Source of the DNA: Winogradskya humida
GTDB taxonomy: Bacteria; Actinomycetota; Actinomycetes; Mycobacteriales; Micromonosporaceae
NCBI RefSeq assembly: GCF_016862215.1
Contig: NZ_BOMN01000010.1
Span: 62,001 to 126,000 of the forward strand
DNA: 64,000 nt
Reading direction: 5' to 3'
A model generated the notes under the pieces. It searched no databases, was not told the DNA's origin, and worked only from the letters and a program-made list of their open reading frames with translations. Of this stretch, positions 8,050 to 16,145 are shown in pieces. The stretch's first letter is position 1, and every line of letters starts with the position of its first letter. The translations under genes were made by a program, and so were the position numbers.

Positions 8050-9201
8050 CTATTGCTGGAGAACTGGACGCCGTGTTCTGGCAGCGCTCGCGGCGGCGGC
8101 CAGGCAGCAGGTTGCGGCGAGGGCCAGGGCCGGGCGGGCGCCGAGGTGGACGGCGGCCGAGCCGAGCGGGTTGAGCACGGCGATCGGCCCGAACATGACC
8201 GTGTTGGCGGTGGCGGAGACCCGCCCGAGCAGGTGATCCGGAGTGTGGGTCTGCACCGCCGTCACCGCCGCGATCAGCGTCCACGGCAGACCGATCCCCC
8301 CGACGACCGCACCCACCACCAGCGCCGGCCACCACGGCAGACACTTCACCAGCAGGCTCGCCGTGAACAGCACCGCCCCCGCCGCCGCGGTGAACACCAC
8401 GCCACGCCACGCGATCATCCGCCCCGCGACAAGGCCGGCGACGATCGAGCCGGCACCCTGGGCGCTGAGCAGCACCCCGAGGAACGTGCTCGGCAGGACG
8501 AGATCGTCGACCACCACGGCGTACTGCGGCGCTGTGGCAAATGCCGACATCCCGATCGCCACCGCAGCCACGCCGACAGTCGTCCTCGCGACGCCCGCAA
8601 CCACTCCGAAGCCAGGCCATTTTCCGGACTTTTCCGGTTTCTCGGTTCTGGTCAGCCGCAGCATTCCGTAGAGAACGGCCCCGATCAGCGGCAACACGGC
8701 GCTGAGCAGGGCAACGGACGGGCCGCCGTGCCACGCGTACAGTCCGGCGCCGGCGGCCGGAGAGATCAGCTTCATGCCCTCCTGCGCACTGGCCCGCCAC
8801 CCGTTGACGTCGCCCAGCTCATCGCGGGACAGGGCGGACGGCAGCACGGCGGACTCGCCCGCGTCGAGCAGCACATAGCTGAGCCCGTACACAAAGGAGA
8901 CAAAATAGATAAGTCCCGGATCGGCGACGACGACCAAGATCAGAAGCGACCCAGCGAGCACAAGATTGGTGCCGATGAGCAGCAACCGCCGCGGCACCCG
9001 ATCAACCACCCCGCCCAGCCACGGCCCGGCCAGCGTCGGCGCGTAGACACAGAGCCCCGCCAGCCCCGCCAGACTCGGCGACCCGGTCAGATCCAGAATC
9101 CAGATCCCCGCCACCAGCGACATCGCGCTGCTCCCGAACCCGGCCAGCACGGAGATCGCCACAAACAACACGGCATTGCGCCTATGACCTTGAGCCTCCA
9201 T
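8050..9201 (-). CDS. MFS efflux transporter
   Basis: A 383-residue major facilitator with about 12 membrane segments, related to the MFS_3 (enterobactin exporter-like) group. The signature between segments 2 and 3 reads GGVVDRVPRRLLL. The gene is preceded by a helix-turn-helix gene in the same direction, and a GTCAAC-N5-GTTGAC inverted repeat lies 52 bp upstream of its ATG. This fits a drug efflux pump controlled by its neighbour; the substrate is unknown. Confidence 0.9.
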   Translation of the reverse strand: MEAQGHRRNAVLFVAISVLAGFGSSAMSLVAGIWILDLTGSPSLAGLAGLCVYAPTLAGPWLGGVVDRVPRRLLLIGTNLVLAGSLLILVVVADPGLIYFVSFVYGLSYVLLDAGESAVLPSALSRDELGDVNGWRASAQEGMKLISPAAGAGLYAWHGGPSVALLSAVLPLIGAVLYGMLRLTRTEKPEKSGKWPGFGVVAGVARTTVGVAAVAIGMSAFATAPQYAVVVDDLVLPSTFLGVLLSAQGAGSIVAGLVAGRMIAWRGVVFTAAAGAVLFTASLLVKCLPWWPALVVGAVVGGIGLPWTLIAAVTAVQTHTPDHLLGRVSATANTVMFGPIAVLNPLGSAAVHLGARPALALAATCCLAAAASAARTRRPVLQQ

Positions 9202-9252
9202 GACTCAGATCCTGAAGACCATCCTCGGGTACGCGCAACGCACACCACTCCC

Positions 9253-9269
9253 GTCAACCATCCGTTGAC
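9253..9269. promoter_or_regulatory. Operator candidate GTCAAC-N5-GTTGAC upstream of the MFS gene
   Basis: A perfect inverted repeat GTCAAC-CATCC-GTTGAC overlaps the stop codon of the HTH gene and lies 52 bp upstream of the MFS start. Its half-site reads as a -35-like TTGACG on the minus strand. The same repeat occurs at 9727-9743. Confidence 0.7.
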
Positions 9270-9724
9270 AAGGCCCCTCTCACCTTGCGAACGGCGATCC
9301 CCACATACCCCGGGACCCTGACCCCGCGCAGGTCGTCGACAGCCTGAACAGCAAGCGCGAACAGCCCACCCGGAGCCGCGTCCAGCGCGGTCTCCACAGT
9401 CACCCGCACCAGCTCCGCCCGCGCGAACCTCGAACCCCAACGCCGATCCGCCGCGATGCTCCGGTGCAGCTCAGTGATGGCGGCACGAAGAACCACGATG
9501 CTGTGCGCGTACCTAAAGTCATGATCGTCCCGACGCCCCCGAGCCGCGGCAACCAGCCGCTGCCGCCGCTGCTCCGCGGCCTGCCGACTCCCCAACCCGA
9601 GCGCCCCCGCCACCTGCCCCCAGGTCGCCCCACCCTGCCGGGCCCGGTCGATCAGCTCCAGCTCCCGCTCCTCCAACCGAGCCCGAGCCGGCCCGATCTC
9701 CGCGAGATCCTCCAGATCACCCAC
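9254..9724 (-). CDS. Helix-turn-helix protein, probable regulator of the MFS pump
   Basis: A 156-residue protein not assigned to a named regulator family. Residues 24-57 (ARQGGATWGQVAGALGLGSR followed by QAAEQRRQRL) form a sigma-70 region 4-like or Xre-like helix-turn-helix; the rest is helical. The GTG start lies exactly six nt after TACTGT (9731-9736), so the transcript is probably leaderless. That -10 box lies inside a GTCAAC-N5-GTTGAC palindrome, and a second copy lies at the end of the gene, before the MFS gene. Autoregulation plus control of the pump is the natural inference. Confidence 0.8.
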   Translation of the reverse strand: MGDLEDLAEIGPARARLEERELELIDRARQGGATWGQVAGALGLGSRQAAEQRRQRLVAAARGRRDDHDFRYAHSIVVLRAAITELHRSIAADRRWGSRFARAELVRVTVETALDAAPGGLFALAVQAVDDLRGVRVPGYVGIAVRKVRGALSTDG

Positions 9725-9726
9725 CC

Positions 9727-9743
9727 GTCAACAGTACGTTGAC
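9727..9743. promoter_or_regulatory. Operator GTCAAC-N5-GTTGAC over the HTH gene promoter
   Basis: A perfect inverted repeat, GTCAACAGTACGTTGAC. On the minus strand it contains TACTGT followed by six nt and the GTG start of the HTH gene, so a bound protein would cover the -10 region of a leaderless promoter. Confidence 0.72.
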
Positions 9744-9760
9744 ATAGCCCTCATGCGTCA

Positions 9761-10022
9761 TCACGTGGGCAGGCCGAATCGGCCAACGCCACCTGGACCC
9801 TGCTCGTCGACCAGCACTTCGCTTTCGGCGACGCGGACCCCGAACCTCGACTGGGAAATCTCCTACGAAGCGGAACTGGACAACTTCCCGCTGACATCGC
9901 CCGCCTTCCCCTACGACCTCGACACCCTGGTCCCCACCAAAGACCCGCCGGCCTGGCTCCACGCCCCCGCGGCAGCGATCCAGCGCCTGACGAACTGGCA
10001 CCCCGCCCAGATCACCCTCCTT
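9761..10022 (+). pseudogene. Frameshifted remnant of an unknown gene
   Basis: Codon third positions are strongly G/C in one frame up to about 9837 (SANATWTLLVDQHFAFGDAD) and then in a different frame from about 9840 (LDWEISYEAELDNFPLTSPA and onward to NWHPAQITL). Neither frame has a convincing start. This looks like one gene broken by a frameshift and truncated at both ends. I do not recognise the family. Confidence 0.45.
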
Positions 10023-10085
10023 CGTGGACCTCGCCCGCTCCAGGCTGGGGCGGGCAACAGAATGTGATTGCCTAAGGTCCGAGTC

Positions 10086-10325
10086 GTGGATGAAGCAGAC
10101 TTCTGGCAGTTCCTGGAACGGTCCGGCGAGGCCGAAACGAACCCGGCACGAAGGACCGCGTGGCTGGCCGGACGCCGACTGGCCCCACTGGGAAGACCTC
10201 GCCACCGTAGCCGCCAACGTCCACGACCACGCCACTGGCGAGGAGGACAGCATCGCCGACGCCCTCGACCGGCGCCTCCCCCGGCTCATCCGACTGTTCC
10301 CCCGCCATCGCGATTTCAGGCCCTC
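10086..10325 (+). pseudogene. Second frameshifted gene remnant
   Basis: A GTG-started segment VDEADFWQFLERSGEAETNP runs in one frame to about 10165. Coding character then moves to another frame, where WPDADWPHWEDLATVAANVH and DALDRRLPRLIRLF are encoded to about 10325. The opening VDEADFWQFLE resembles the start of DUF4240-like proteins, but only loosely. A frameshifted or decaying gene is the simplest reading. Confidence 0.45.
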
Positions 10326-10338
10326 ACGAGGCTTTCGG

Positions 10339-11085
10339 TCAGGCGTCCACTGCGGCGATCGCCCACTCGTCGCCCCCAGGTACCGGCCGGAAGCCGATGC
10401 CGAGAAGAGCCGAATGACGCTGGGTGGTCACGACCAATGACGCACCTGCATCGGCCGCGTCATGGACCGCACCGCGGGCCAAGGCAGTGAGAACAGCGGA
10501 GGGTACGCCGTCCTCGACCTCGACTGCTCCAAGCCGCGCGACCAACGGCCGGGACGCATCCCACGACAGGCGTGCCTGACCCAGAAACCGGGTGTGCTCG
10601 TCGTTCGTCACCGCGCAGGTCCACGAGATGAGCAGCCCATCGGCCCGCGACCTCAGCCGCCCTTTGAGTTCCGCCCAGGACCACGGCACCTCACGGGGGT
10701 CCACCGGCTTGAGATAGAACTCCGACCTGTCCGGCTGCCACGGCACCGGGTGCACCAACTCGACATAGCCGTCACGCGGGACACGCTCCGCCCGGTACAC
10801 GATCCCGGTCCCCAGCTCCTCACCGAGCAGACCGACCAGGTCCGAAACAAACTCGTCCAGCGAATCGATCGGCAGACCGGTCCACGGGCTCTCCGGCGGA
10901 TCCTCAGGCAGCGGGATACGTACGCCGAAGGAAGTGGGATTGCTTTTCCAGCGAAACGTGATGACCAGGTGACTGCCGTCAGAAACGACGTCCAGACCAT
11001 GGAAGTCCTCCGCGACGGCGACTTGCCGCATGACTCTTTCCCGCGCGACGCGTACTACCGCCTCGACGGGCAACGGTGCGATCAC
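10339..11085 (-). CDS. Hypothetical protein
   Basis: A 248-residue protein that I do not recognise. It has no signal peptide or membrane segment. The N-terminal half is rich in Asp/Glu and Pro (PLPEDPPESPWTGLPIDSLD); the C-terminal part (ALARGAVHDAADAGASLVV, then GIGFRPV) resembles the last strands of an acetyltransferase but no acetyl-CoA loop is evident. It lies 45 nt downstream of the SUKH-type gene in the same direction and probably shares its transcript. Coding status is supported by strong G/C third positions. Confidence 0.75.
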   Translation of the reverse strand: MIAPLPVEAVVRVARERVMRQVAVAEDFHGLDVVSDGSHLVITFRWKSNPTSFGVRIPLPEDPPESPWTGLPIDSLDEFVSDLVGLLGEELGTGIVYRAERVPRDGYVELVHPVPWQPDRSEFYLKPVDPREVPWSWAELKGRLRSRADGLLISWTCAVTNDEHTRFLGQARLSWDASRPLVARLGAVEVEDGVPSAVLTALARGAVHDAADAGASLVVTTQRHSALLGIGFRPVPGGDEWAIAAVDA

Positions 11086-11130
11086 CTGGCAATGATCGCC
11101 CGCAGATCGGCACGCCGTGCCCGGTTGCCG

Positions 11131-11778
11131 TCAATCTCCGCGGCCCGCTGGCGCGTACGAGTGCGAGGCTTGCAACCCTCGGCTCAGATATCTGGAACGG
11201 ACGGTGCCGGTGAGCAGACCCGTGAGCACTGCGGCGAATCCACCGCTCTCAAAACGTTCAAAGTAGGGCCCTCGTTCGCGGAGCACCACGGGATGGTCAG
11301 CGGGCGCAACGCCGGGCTTGACATGCCAGAAGAGGAAGTCCCCGTTGGGCGTTCCGCCCCAGGAGATCAGGTCGTCGCCGGGCTGGAACCAGTCAGGAAC
11401 GTCGTCCCCCTCCCACCGGGACGAGTCACCCAGCGGCCAAGGCCGTCCCCCGAAGACGTCGTCGTCACCACCACCGAACCAGATCCTGCACGTCTCCTGC
11501 GCCGTCTCGTTATGGTCCAGCAGGTCAGTCCAGCCGATGGCCGCATCCGGGGCGCAGACAAGCAGATGGTCATCGACGGCACCCGGCCCGTACGCGTCAA
11601 CAAAGCGCTTGTAGTCCCCCGGAAGCTCAGCCCCCATCACCGTCTCAACGGCACCCCAGTCCGACGACCGCCAACGCGCCGCATCCGACGCCGGCAGCCC
11701 CAGCAACTCCACCAACCCGGCAAGATCATCCACGCACCGATCGTGCCTGCGCCCCCATGAATCTGGCAACAGGCGCAT
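11131..11778 (-). CDS. SMI1/KNR4 (SUKH)-family protein
   Basis: About 215 residues with the SUKH/SMI1 core: MGAELPGDYKRFVDAYGPGA, then LVCAPDAAIGW, and SWGGTPNGDFLFWHV near the C-terminus. In bacteria this fold is often an immunity protein against polymorphic or contact-dependent toxins, but no toxin gene is present here. An open frame extends to an ATG at 11883 that overlaps the MFS stop (ATGA), but those extra 35 residues look non-protein-like; I prefer the ATG at 11778, with low certainty. It follows the MFS gene on the same strand. Confidence 0.75.
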   Translation of the reverse strand: MRLLPDSWGRRHDRCVDDLAGLVELLGLPASDAARWRSSDWGAVETVMGAELPGDYKRFVDAYGPGAVDDHLLVCAPDAAIGWTDLLDHNETAQETCRIWFGGGDDDVFGGRPWPLGDSSRWEGDDVPDWFQPGDDLISWGGTPNGDFLFWHVKPGVAPADHPVVLRERGPYFERFESGGFAAVLTGLLTGTVRSRYLSRGLQASHSYAPAGRGD

Positions 11779-11879
11779 GCTCCTGAGCCCAGCGGTGGTC
11801 ACCGATCCCACCGCGGCCTGACCAGCCACAACAGCAAGCGACCCTGGCGAAACGCGTCCGGAATGCGGCGACTGGAGCG

Positions 11880-13307
11880 TCATGGGCCGGTCGGGCTCTG
11901 GGACAACTGAGGTTCGTTCCGGGCAGTGGAGGTGCGGGCGGGGATGAGGGCGGTGAGGACCATGGCGGCGAGGACGAAGGCCGCGGCGACCAGGTAGGCG
12001 CGGGTGTAGCCGTCTCGCAGGGATTGCAGGGCTTCGGTGCCTGTGGCGAGGTGGGCTGAGGTGGTGTGGGCTGCTACGACGGCCAGGACGGACAGGCCGA
12101 GGGCGGCGCCGGCCTGTTGGGCTGTGTTGGCCAGGCCAGAGATGAGGCCGGTGTCTTCGGGGGCTGCGCCATCCATCACCAGCATGATGATCGCCGGGAT
12201 CACCACGCCGATGCCCAGGCCCATGATGATCAGGGCGGGGAGGACTTCGAGGGCGTAGTGGGCGTCGGTGGGCATCCGGGTGAGCAGGAGCAGGCCGGCT
12301 GCCAGGAGGGCGAGGCCGGCGAGCAGGACCGGGCGGGTGCCGAACCGGGCCGTCACGCGGGGAGCGACGAACAATGACATCAGGCCGATGACGATCGGGG
12401 TGGGGACGAACGCCAGGCCGGTGGCGATGGCGTCGTATCCGAGGACGCGCTGCAGGAACAGGGCGTTGATGAATTGGAAGCCCATGCCCGTGGCGAAGAT
12501 CAGGATCATGGCAGCGCTGGTGATCAGCAGGCGGGGGCTGCGCAGGATGCGGGTGGGCACGAGGGGGCGCGTGGCCCGGCTCTGCCGCAGCAGGAAGCCG
12601 AGGACCAGCAGGACCGCGAGGACGCCGAACACGAGGTTGCCGTCCACGATGGAGTAGACGCCCGCGGAGAGGCCGACCGTGATCAGAGCGGCGCCAGGAA
12701 TGTCGGCGCCGGCCCGCAGGCCGAGGCCTTGCTCACGGGGGATCACCCGCAGGGCCAGGAGCAGGGCGGCGAGACCGATCGGAAGGTTGACCAGGAAGAT
12801 CCAGGGCCAGCCGACGGCGTCCGTGAGCAGGCCGCCCGCGACGAAGCCGATCGCCGCGCCGGAGGCCTGGGTGAAGCTGTAGACACCGATCGCCCGGGCC
12901 TGCGGGGCCGGCTCCGGGTAGAGGCGGACGATCAGGCCGAAGATGACCGCCGAGGCGAGGGCGCCGCCGAGGCCCTGAACGAAGCGACCCGCCACGAGCA
13001 GCCCGGCGGTCGGGGCGAGGCCGCAGAGCAAGCTCGCCGCGGTGAACGTGATCAGCCCGGTGAGGAAGACCGCACGGGCGCCGATGAGGTCGCCGAGCCG
13101 GCCGGCCAGCAGCAGCAGGCCGGCGAATCCGATCAGGTAGCCATTGACGATCCAGGCCACTCCGGTGGGCGAGAAGCCGAGGTCGGACTGGATGACGGGG
13201 ACGGCAACGGCCACGATCGTGCTGTCCAGAACGATCATGAGTGCGGCTGCGCACAGGACAGCCAGCGCGGCGGGACGGCTCGCAGAAGGGTGCGAGGAAT
13301 CATTCAT
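11880..13307 (-). CDS. MFS drug-resistance transporter (DHA2/EmrB type)
   Basis: A 475-residue transporter with 14 predicted segments, as in the DHA2 family. Motif A is LAGRLGDLIGARAVF and motif C-like glycines occur in GFVAGGLLTDAVGWPWIF. It should export hydrophobic drugs in exchange for protons. The ATG lies seven nt after TACGGT (13315-13320), so the message may start close to the start codon. It is the second gene after marR, 48 nt downstream, and a copy of the MarR operator candidate lies directly upstream at 13324-13344. Confidence 0.92.
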   Translation of the reverse strand: MNDSSHPSASRPAALAVLCAAALMIVLDSTIVAVAVPVIQSDLGFSPTGVAWIVNGYLIGFAGLLLLAGRLGDLIGARAVFLTGLITFTAASLLCGLAPTAGLLVAGRFVQGLGGALASAVIFGLIVRLYPEPAPQARAIGVYSFTQASGAAIGFVAGGLLTDAVGWPWIFLVNLPIGLAALLLALRVIPREQGLGLRAGADIPGAALITVGLSAGVYSIVDGNLVFGVLAVLLVLGFLLRQSRATRPLVPTRILRSPRLLITSAAMILIFATGMGFQFINALFLQRVLGYDAIATGLAFVPTPIVIGLMSLFVAPRVTARFGTRPVLLAGLALLAAGLLLLTRMPTDAHYALEVLPALIIMGLGIGVVIPAIIMLVMDGAAPEDTGLISGLANTAQQAGAALGLSVLAVVAAHTTSAHLATGTEALQSLRDGYTRAYLVAAAFVLAAMVLTALIPARTSTARNEPQLSQSPTGP

Positions 13308-13323
13308 GCATCCGACCGTAGCA

Positions 13324-13344
13324 GATGATCCGGATGCGGATGAT
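13324..13344. promoter_or_regulatory. MarR operator candidate before the MFS gene
   Basis: On the minus strand this reads ATCATCC-GCATCC-GGATCATC, an inverted repeat of ATCATCC/GGAT-AT type. It sits just upstream of the -10 box TACGGT. It matches the site at 13846-13866 in 16 or more of 21 positions. Confidence 0.6.
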
Positions 13345-13355
13345 TCCGTGGTAAC

Positions 13356-13826
13356 TTATTTCAGGGATTGCCGAGCACGGCGCACCGGTTTCGCAGAGGG
13401 GGATCCATGACCACCGTCGACCAGATTCGCCAGCGCCGACACGAAGGCGTCGCGCACAGCAGGCGGAAGAGCGTCCAGCGCCTCGCCATGGACGATGTCG
13501 ACGATCCGCTGCCCCCGCTCAGCCGCTTTACGGCCATCCTCGGTGACCGAGATGATCCTGGCCCGGCGGTCGGCGGCAGACGGGCGGCGCTCGGCGAAGC
13601 CCCTGCGTTCCAGCTCGTCGACGGTGCTGACCATCGTCGTCTTGTCGAGGTCGGCCAGCGCGGCGATCTCGATCTGGGTGCGCTCCCGCTCGAGGGCGTG
13701 CATCAAGACGCATTGCATCCGCTGGGTCAGCCCGACTTCGGCGAGCGCGCCGGCGAGACGGTTCGACATGGTGTGCCCGGCGGAGTTGAGCATTCCGGTG
13801 AGGTCACGGACGGTGCGTTCGACCAT
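13356..13826 (-). CDS. MarR-family transcriptional regulator
   Basis: A 156-residue MarR regulator. The winged helix-turn-helix is IEIAALADLDKTTMVSTVDE, followed by ERRGFAERRPSAADRRARII, the classic wing with the D-x-R-x-R signature. The ATG is six nt after TAGCAT (13833-13838), with no Shine-Dalgarno. It is the first gene of a unit that continues with the DHA2 pump. A palindromic site at 13846-13866 covers its promoter and is repeated before the pump gene, which argues for autorepression and drug-inducible efflux. Confidence 0.92.
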   Translation of the reverse strand: MVERTVRDLTGMLNSAGHTMSNRLAGALAEVGLTQRMQCVLMHALERERTQIEIAALADLDKTTMVSTVDELERRGFAERRPSAADRRARIISVTEDGRKAAERGQRIVDIVHGEALDALPPAVRDAFVSALANLVDGGHGSPSAKPVRRARQSLK

Positions 13827-13845
13827 GCATTCATGCTAACGCGGG

Positions 13846-13866
13846 ATCATCCACAAGCGGATGTTC
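13846..13866. promoter_or_regulatory. MarR operator candidate over the marR promoter
   Basis: ATCATCC-ACAAGC-GGATGTTC, an inverted repeat about 10 bp upstream of the -10 box TAGCAT of the MarR gene. It covers the -35 region. The same pattern is found before the MFS gene. Confidence 0.6.
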
Positions 13867-13918
13867 CGGGGAGGGACGACCGGCGGGCCCCCGTGTGCAC
13901 CCGCCGGCCGCCCGGATC

Positions 13919-14088
13919 AGAAGAGAACCGACCCAGGGAAGTACCGACCCCGGAAGAACTGGCCCAGGAGAAACCAGCTCGAGGAAGAACAAACTCAGGA
14001 AGAACCGGCTCGAGGACGAACCAGTCCGAGGACGAACCGGCCCAAGGACGGCCAGTTCAGAGAGAGAACCGGCTCAGAGCGAAGCAGC
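13919..14088. repeat. Degenerate ~16-bp tandem array starting at the HNH stop codon
   Basis: About ten diverged copies of a 15-17 bp unit close to AAGAACCGGCTCGAGG. On the minus strand the first unit starts with the TGA stop of the HNH nuclease (TGAGCCGGTTCTC) and the array runs away from the gene. Copies differ by substitutions and by 1-2 bp in length, so it is old or fast-changing. Confidence 0.8.
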
Positions 14089-14517
14089 GGAGACCCAGGT
14101 GGGCGCTGTGGGCGTCCAGTTGAGGGGCATGCGGGCCTCGGCGGGCGTGCGGTCCCCCTTGCGCTGGTTGCAGCGGCCGCACGCGGCGACGGTGTTGAGC
14201 CAGGTGTTGAGGCCGCCCCGGGAGCGCGGCAGGACGTGGTCGATGGTCGAGGCAGCGCCGCCGCAGTAGGCGCAGCGCCGGCTGTCGCGGTTCAGGACCC
14301 CGGCACGGGACCAGCCCGGGCCGCGGCTCTGGCGCCAGCGCGTGACGACATAGCTGACCAGGCGCACCACGGTCGGTATCGGGAAGACACCTATGTGCGC
14401 GTCCGGGTGGGCCTCTTCGACCACCGCGACCTGGCGGAAGAGCATGCGAATGGCGTGCCGGACGCTGACCCGGTGCAGCGGCCCGAAGTCGGCGTTGAGA
14501 ACAAGGACCACACTCAT
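14074..14517 (-). CDS. HNH endonuclease
   Basis: A 147-residue stand-alone HNH nuclease. The C-terminal HNH module is complete: CAYCGG, then TIDHVLPRSRGG with the catalytic His, then N and the zinc pair CGRCNQRKGD. The N-terminal segment MSVVLVLNADFGPLHRVSVR is typical of a large actinobacterial HNH group of unknown role. The gene lies among short tandem-repeat arrays on both sides. An SD-like AGGTGACC precedes the ATG. Confidence 0.88.
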   Translation of the reverse strand: MSVVLVLNADFGPLHRVSVRHAIRMLFRQVAVVEEAHPDAHIGVFPIPTVVRLVSYVVTRWRQSRGPGWSRAGVLNRDSRRCAYCGGAASTIDHVLPRSRGGLNTWLNTVAACGRCNQRKGDRTPAEARMPLNWTPTAPTWVSAASL

Positions 14518-14703
14518 CGCGGGTCACCTCCCTGCGGTCTCAGCCCATGCGGCCGCCCACGGAGAGGCAGCGAGAGCTAGGGCATCAGAACTCCTTGTCG
14601 GGCCCGGCGATCCGGGCCACTCGTTGCAGAAAAGGTAGGACGATCGCGAAAAGGAGACAACGCAATTAATCGATCAGCGCACGCCTGACCGACATCCACC
14701 AGC

Positions 14704-14820
14704 CGACGCGGGCCAAGCAACGCGGGCCAAGCAACGCGGGCCAAGCAACGCGGGCCAGGCGCGGGCCAAGCGCGGCCAAGCGCGGCCAAGCGCGGCCAAG
14801 CGCGGGCCAAGCGACGCGGC
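14704..14820. repeat. Tandem array of ACGCGGGCCAAGCA-type units
   Basis: Four copies of a 14-bp unit (ACGCGGGCCAAGCA) are followed by about five copies of a shorter 10-11 bp derivative (GCGCGGCCAA). Confidence 0.85.
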
Positions 14821-14844
14821 ATCGAAGGATGTGGCCGTGTGCCA

Positions 14845-14925
14845 AACCGACACAGGTCAGGCCGACACAGGTCAGGCCGACACAGGTCAGGACCGACACA
14901 GGTCAGGACCGACGTGGCCGTGCGG
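14845..14925. repeat. Tandem array of CCGACACAGGTCAGG-type units
   Basis: Four to five copies of a 15-16 bp unit, CCGACACAGGTCAGG, end in the word CCGACGTGGCCGTG. That word recurs near 15028. Confidence 0.85.
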
Positions 14926-15291
14926 TATGGCCCCGCCCGGGACGCTGGGCCCGGGTCAAGCCCGGTCTCGGGGTATCGATACTGGCGGTGCCGGCGCCGA
15001 TACGCACCAGGTCGGCACGGGTCAGGACCGACGTGGCCGTGCACCAAGGCCGGCACGCGCCAAGTAGACATGGGCCCAGTCGACGGCACACGCCAGGCCG
15101 ACGCGGCTAGGACGGCGCGGACAGGACGACACTGCGAGGGCAACGTATGCCCGTCAGCCACCAACCGGGGCCGGCTTTACGAAGCGGCCGTCGCGGGCTG
15201 GGGATCGCGGCCCAGCAGGGAGGGCAGCGTGTGCCAGAACAGCGCGCGCCAGAAGAGCACGGGCCTGGCACGGCACGGCACGACACGACAC

Positions 15292-15492
15292 AGGCCTGAG
15301 ACGACAACAGGCCTGAGACGACAACAGGCCTGGCACGGCACGGGCCTGGGACGACAACGGGCCTGGGACGACAACGGGCCTGGGACGACAACGGGCCTGG
15401 GACGACAACGGGCCTGGGACGACAACGGGCCTGGGACTACAACGGGCCTTGGACTACAACGGGCCTGAGACGACAACGGGCCTGGGACGGCG
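15292..15492. repeat. Tandem array of 12 units of 17 bp
   Basis: Twelve copies of CGGGCCTGGGACGACAA or close variants, the central five identical. The array ends about six nt from the stop codon of the CDP-alcohol transferase gene. Confidence 0.9.
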
Positions 15493-15497
15493 TGGGT

Positions 15498-16136
15498 CTA
15501 ATCCGTTAGGGCGGATCGGACGGCGAGGGCGAGTTGGACGAATCCGATCAGGCCGAGGACCAGCCAGACGATGACGGCGGCGGTGACGACCAGGGAGGAC
15601 CAGGGGAAGAGGACGGCGGCGATGATGAGGCCGCTGATTGCGACGGAGACTCGGGTGGGGCGTTCGCCTACGGTGACGGCGCCGATCTCGGTCATGCCGG
15701 TGGCGGCGGCGCGGGCTCGTAGGTATTCGTGGAGCCAGCTCACGGCGAGGCCGGCGACGACCAGCCAGCCGGGGGCTCCGGCGGCCCAGAAGGCGGCCAG
15801 CCAGGCCAGCTCCCCGAGCCGGTCGGCCACCGAGTCGTAGACGTAGCCGATGCGGGAGACGCGACCGGTCACCACGGCAACCGCGCCGTCGAAGGCGTCG
15901 GCGAAAGCGGCCAGGAGGACCAGTAGTGCCCCGGCCCAGAGTGGAACAAAGGGGACGGCGAGGCACAGCAGAAGGCCGGCGGTGGTGACTGTGGACGGGC
16001 CGATGCCGAGGCGGGCGAGGAGGGTGCCGGCGCGCCAGGCCAGGCGGATCCAGCCGCGGACTACCGGGGAGGCCTCGCGCGGGTCGAAGCCGCCGTGCAG
16101 GGCCGACCAGGCCGTGACGTAAGCGTCCCAGGTCAA
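15498..16136 (-). CDS. CDP-alcohol phosphatidyltransferase family protein
   Basis: A 212-residue membrane enzyme of the CDP-alcohol phosphotransferase family. The family motif is visible as DAFDGAVAVVTGR followed by YDSVADRLGE, that is D-x3-D-G-x2-A with the distal G-x4-D-x3-D acidic residues that bind metal. It transfers a phospho-alcohol from a CDP-activated donor; donor and acceptor cannot be told. The start is TTG, nine nt after the metF stop with no clear ribosome site, so translation is probably coupled to metF. Confidence 0.85.
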   Translation of the reverse strand: MTWDAYVTAWSALHGGFDPREASPVVRGWIRLAWRAGTLLARLGIGPSTVTTAGLLLCLAVPFVPLWAGALLVLLAAFADAFDGAVAVVTGRVSRIGYVYDSVADRLGELAWLAAFWAAGAPGWLVVAGLAVSWLHEYLRARAAATGMTEIGAVTVGERPTRVSVAISGLIIAAVLFPWSSLVVTAAVIVWLVLGLIGFVQLALAVRSALTD

Positions 16137-16145
16137 AGTGAGCCG

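Larger units (their letters stand above)
14518..15497. other. Gene-free region with three repeat arrays
   Basis: No convincing gene is seen over 980 bp. Open frames here are products of repeats with low-complexity Arg/Pro/Ala translations. The first 170 bp contain nothing recognisable. The rest is three unrelated short tandem arrays (14704-14820, 14845-14925, 15292-15492) and related scattered words such as CGACGTGGCCGTG near 14908 and 15029. Confidence 0.75.

Noticed and set aside
11779-11883. Extended N-terminus of the SUKH-type protein, coupled by ATGA to the MFS stop
   Set aside because: The overlap is attractive, but the 35 added residues look non-protein-like and lack family similarity. 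Not fully excluded.
14577-15476. Several repeat-encoded proteins (MSSQARCRPRPV-type)
   Set aside because: These are translations of tandem arrays in different frames and strands, with no start signals or family match.
14704-15492. CRISPR array
   Set aside because: Units are 10-17 bp, contiguous without spacers, and no cas gene is nearby.
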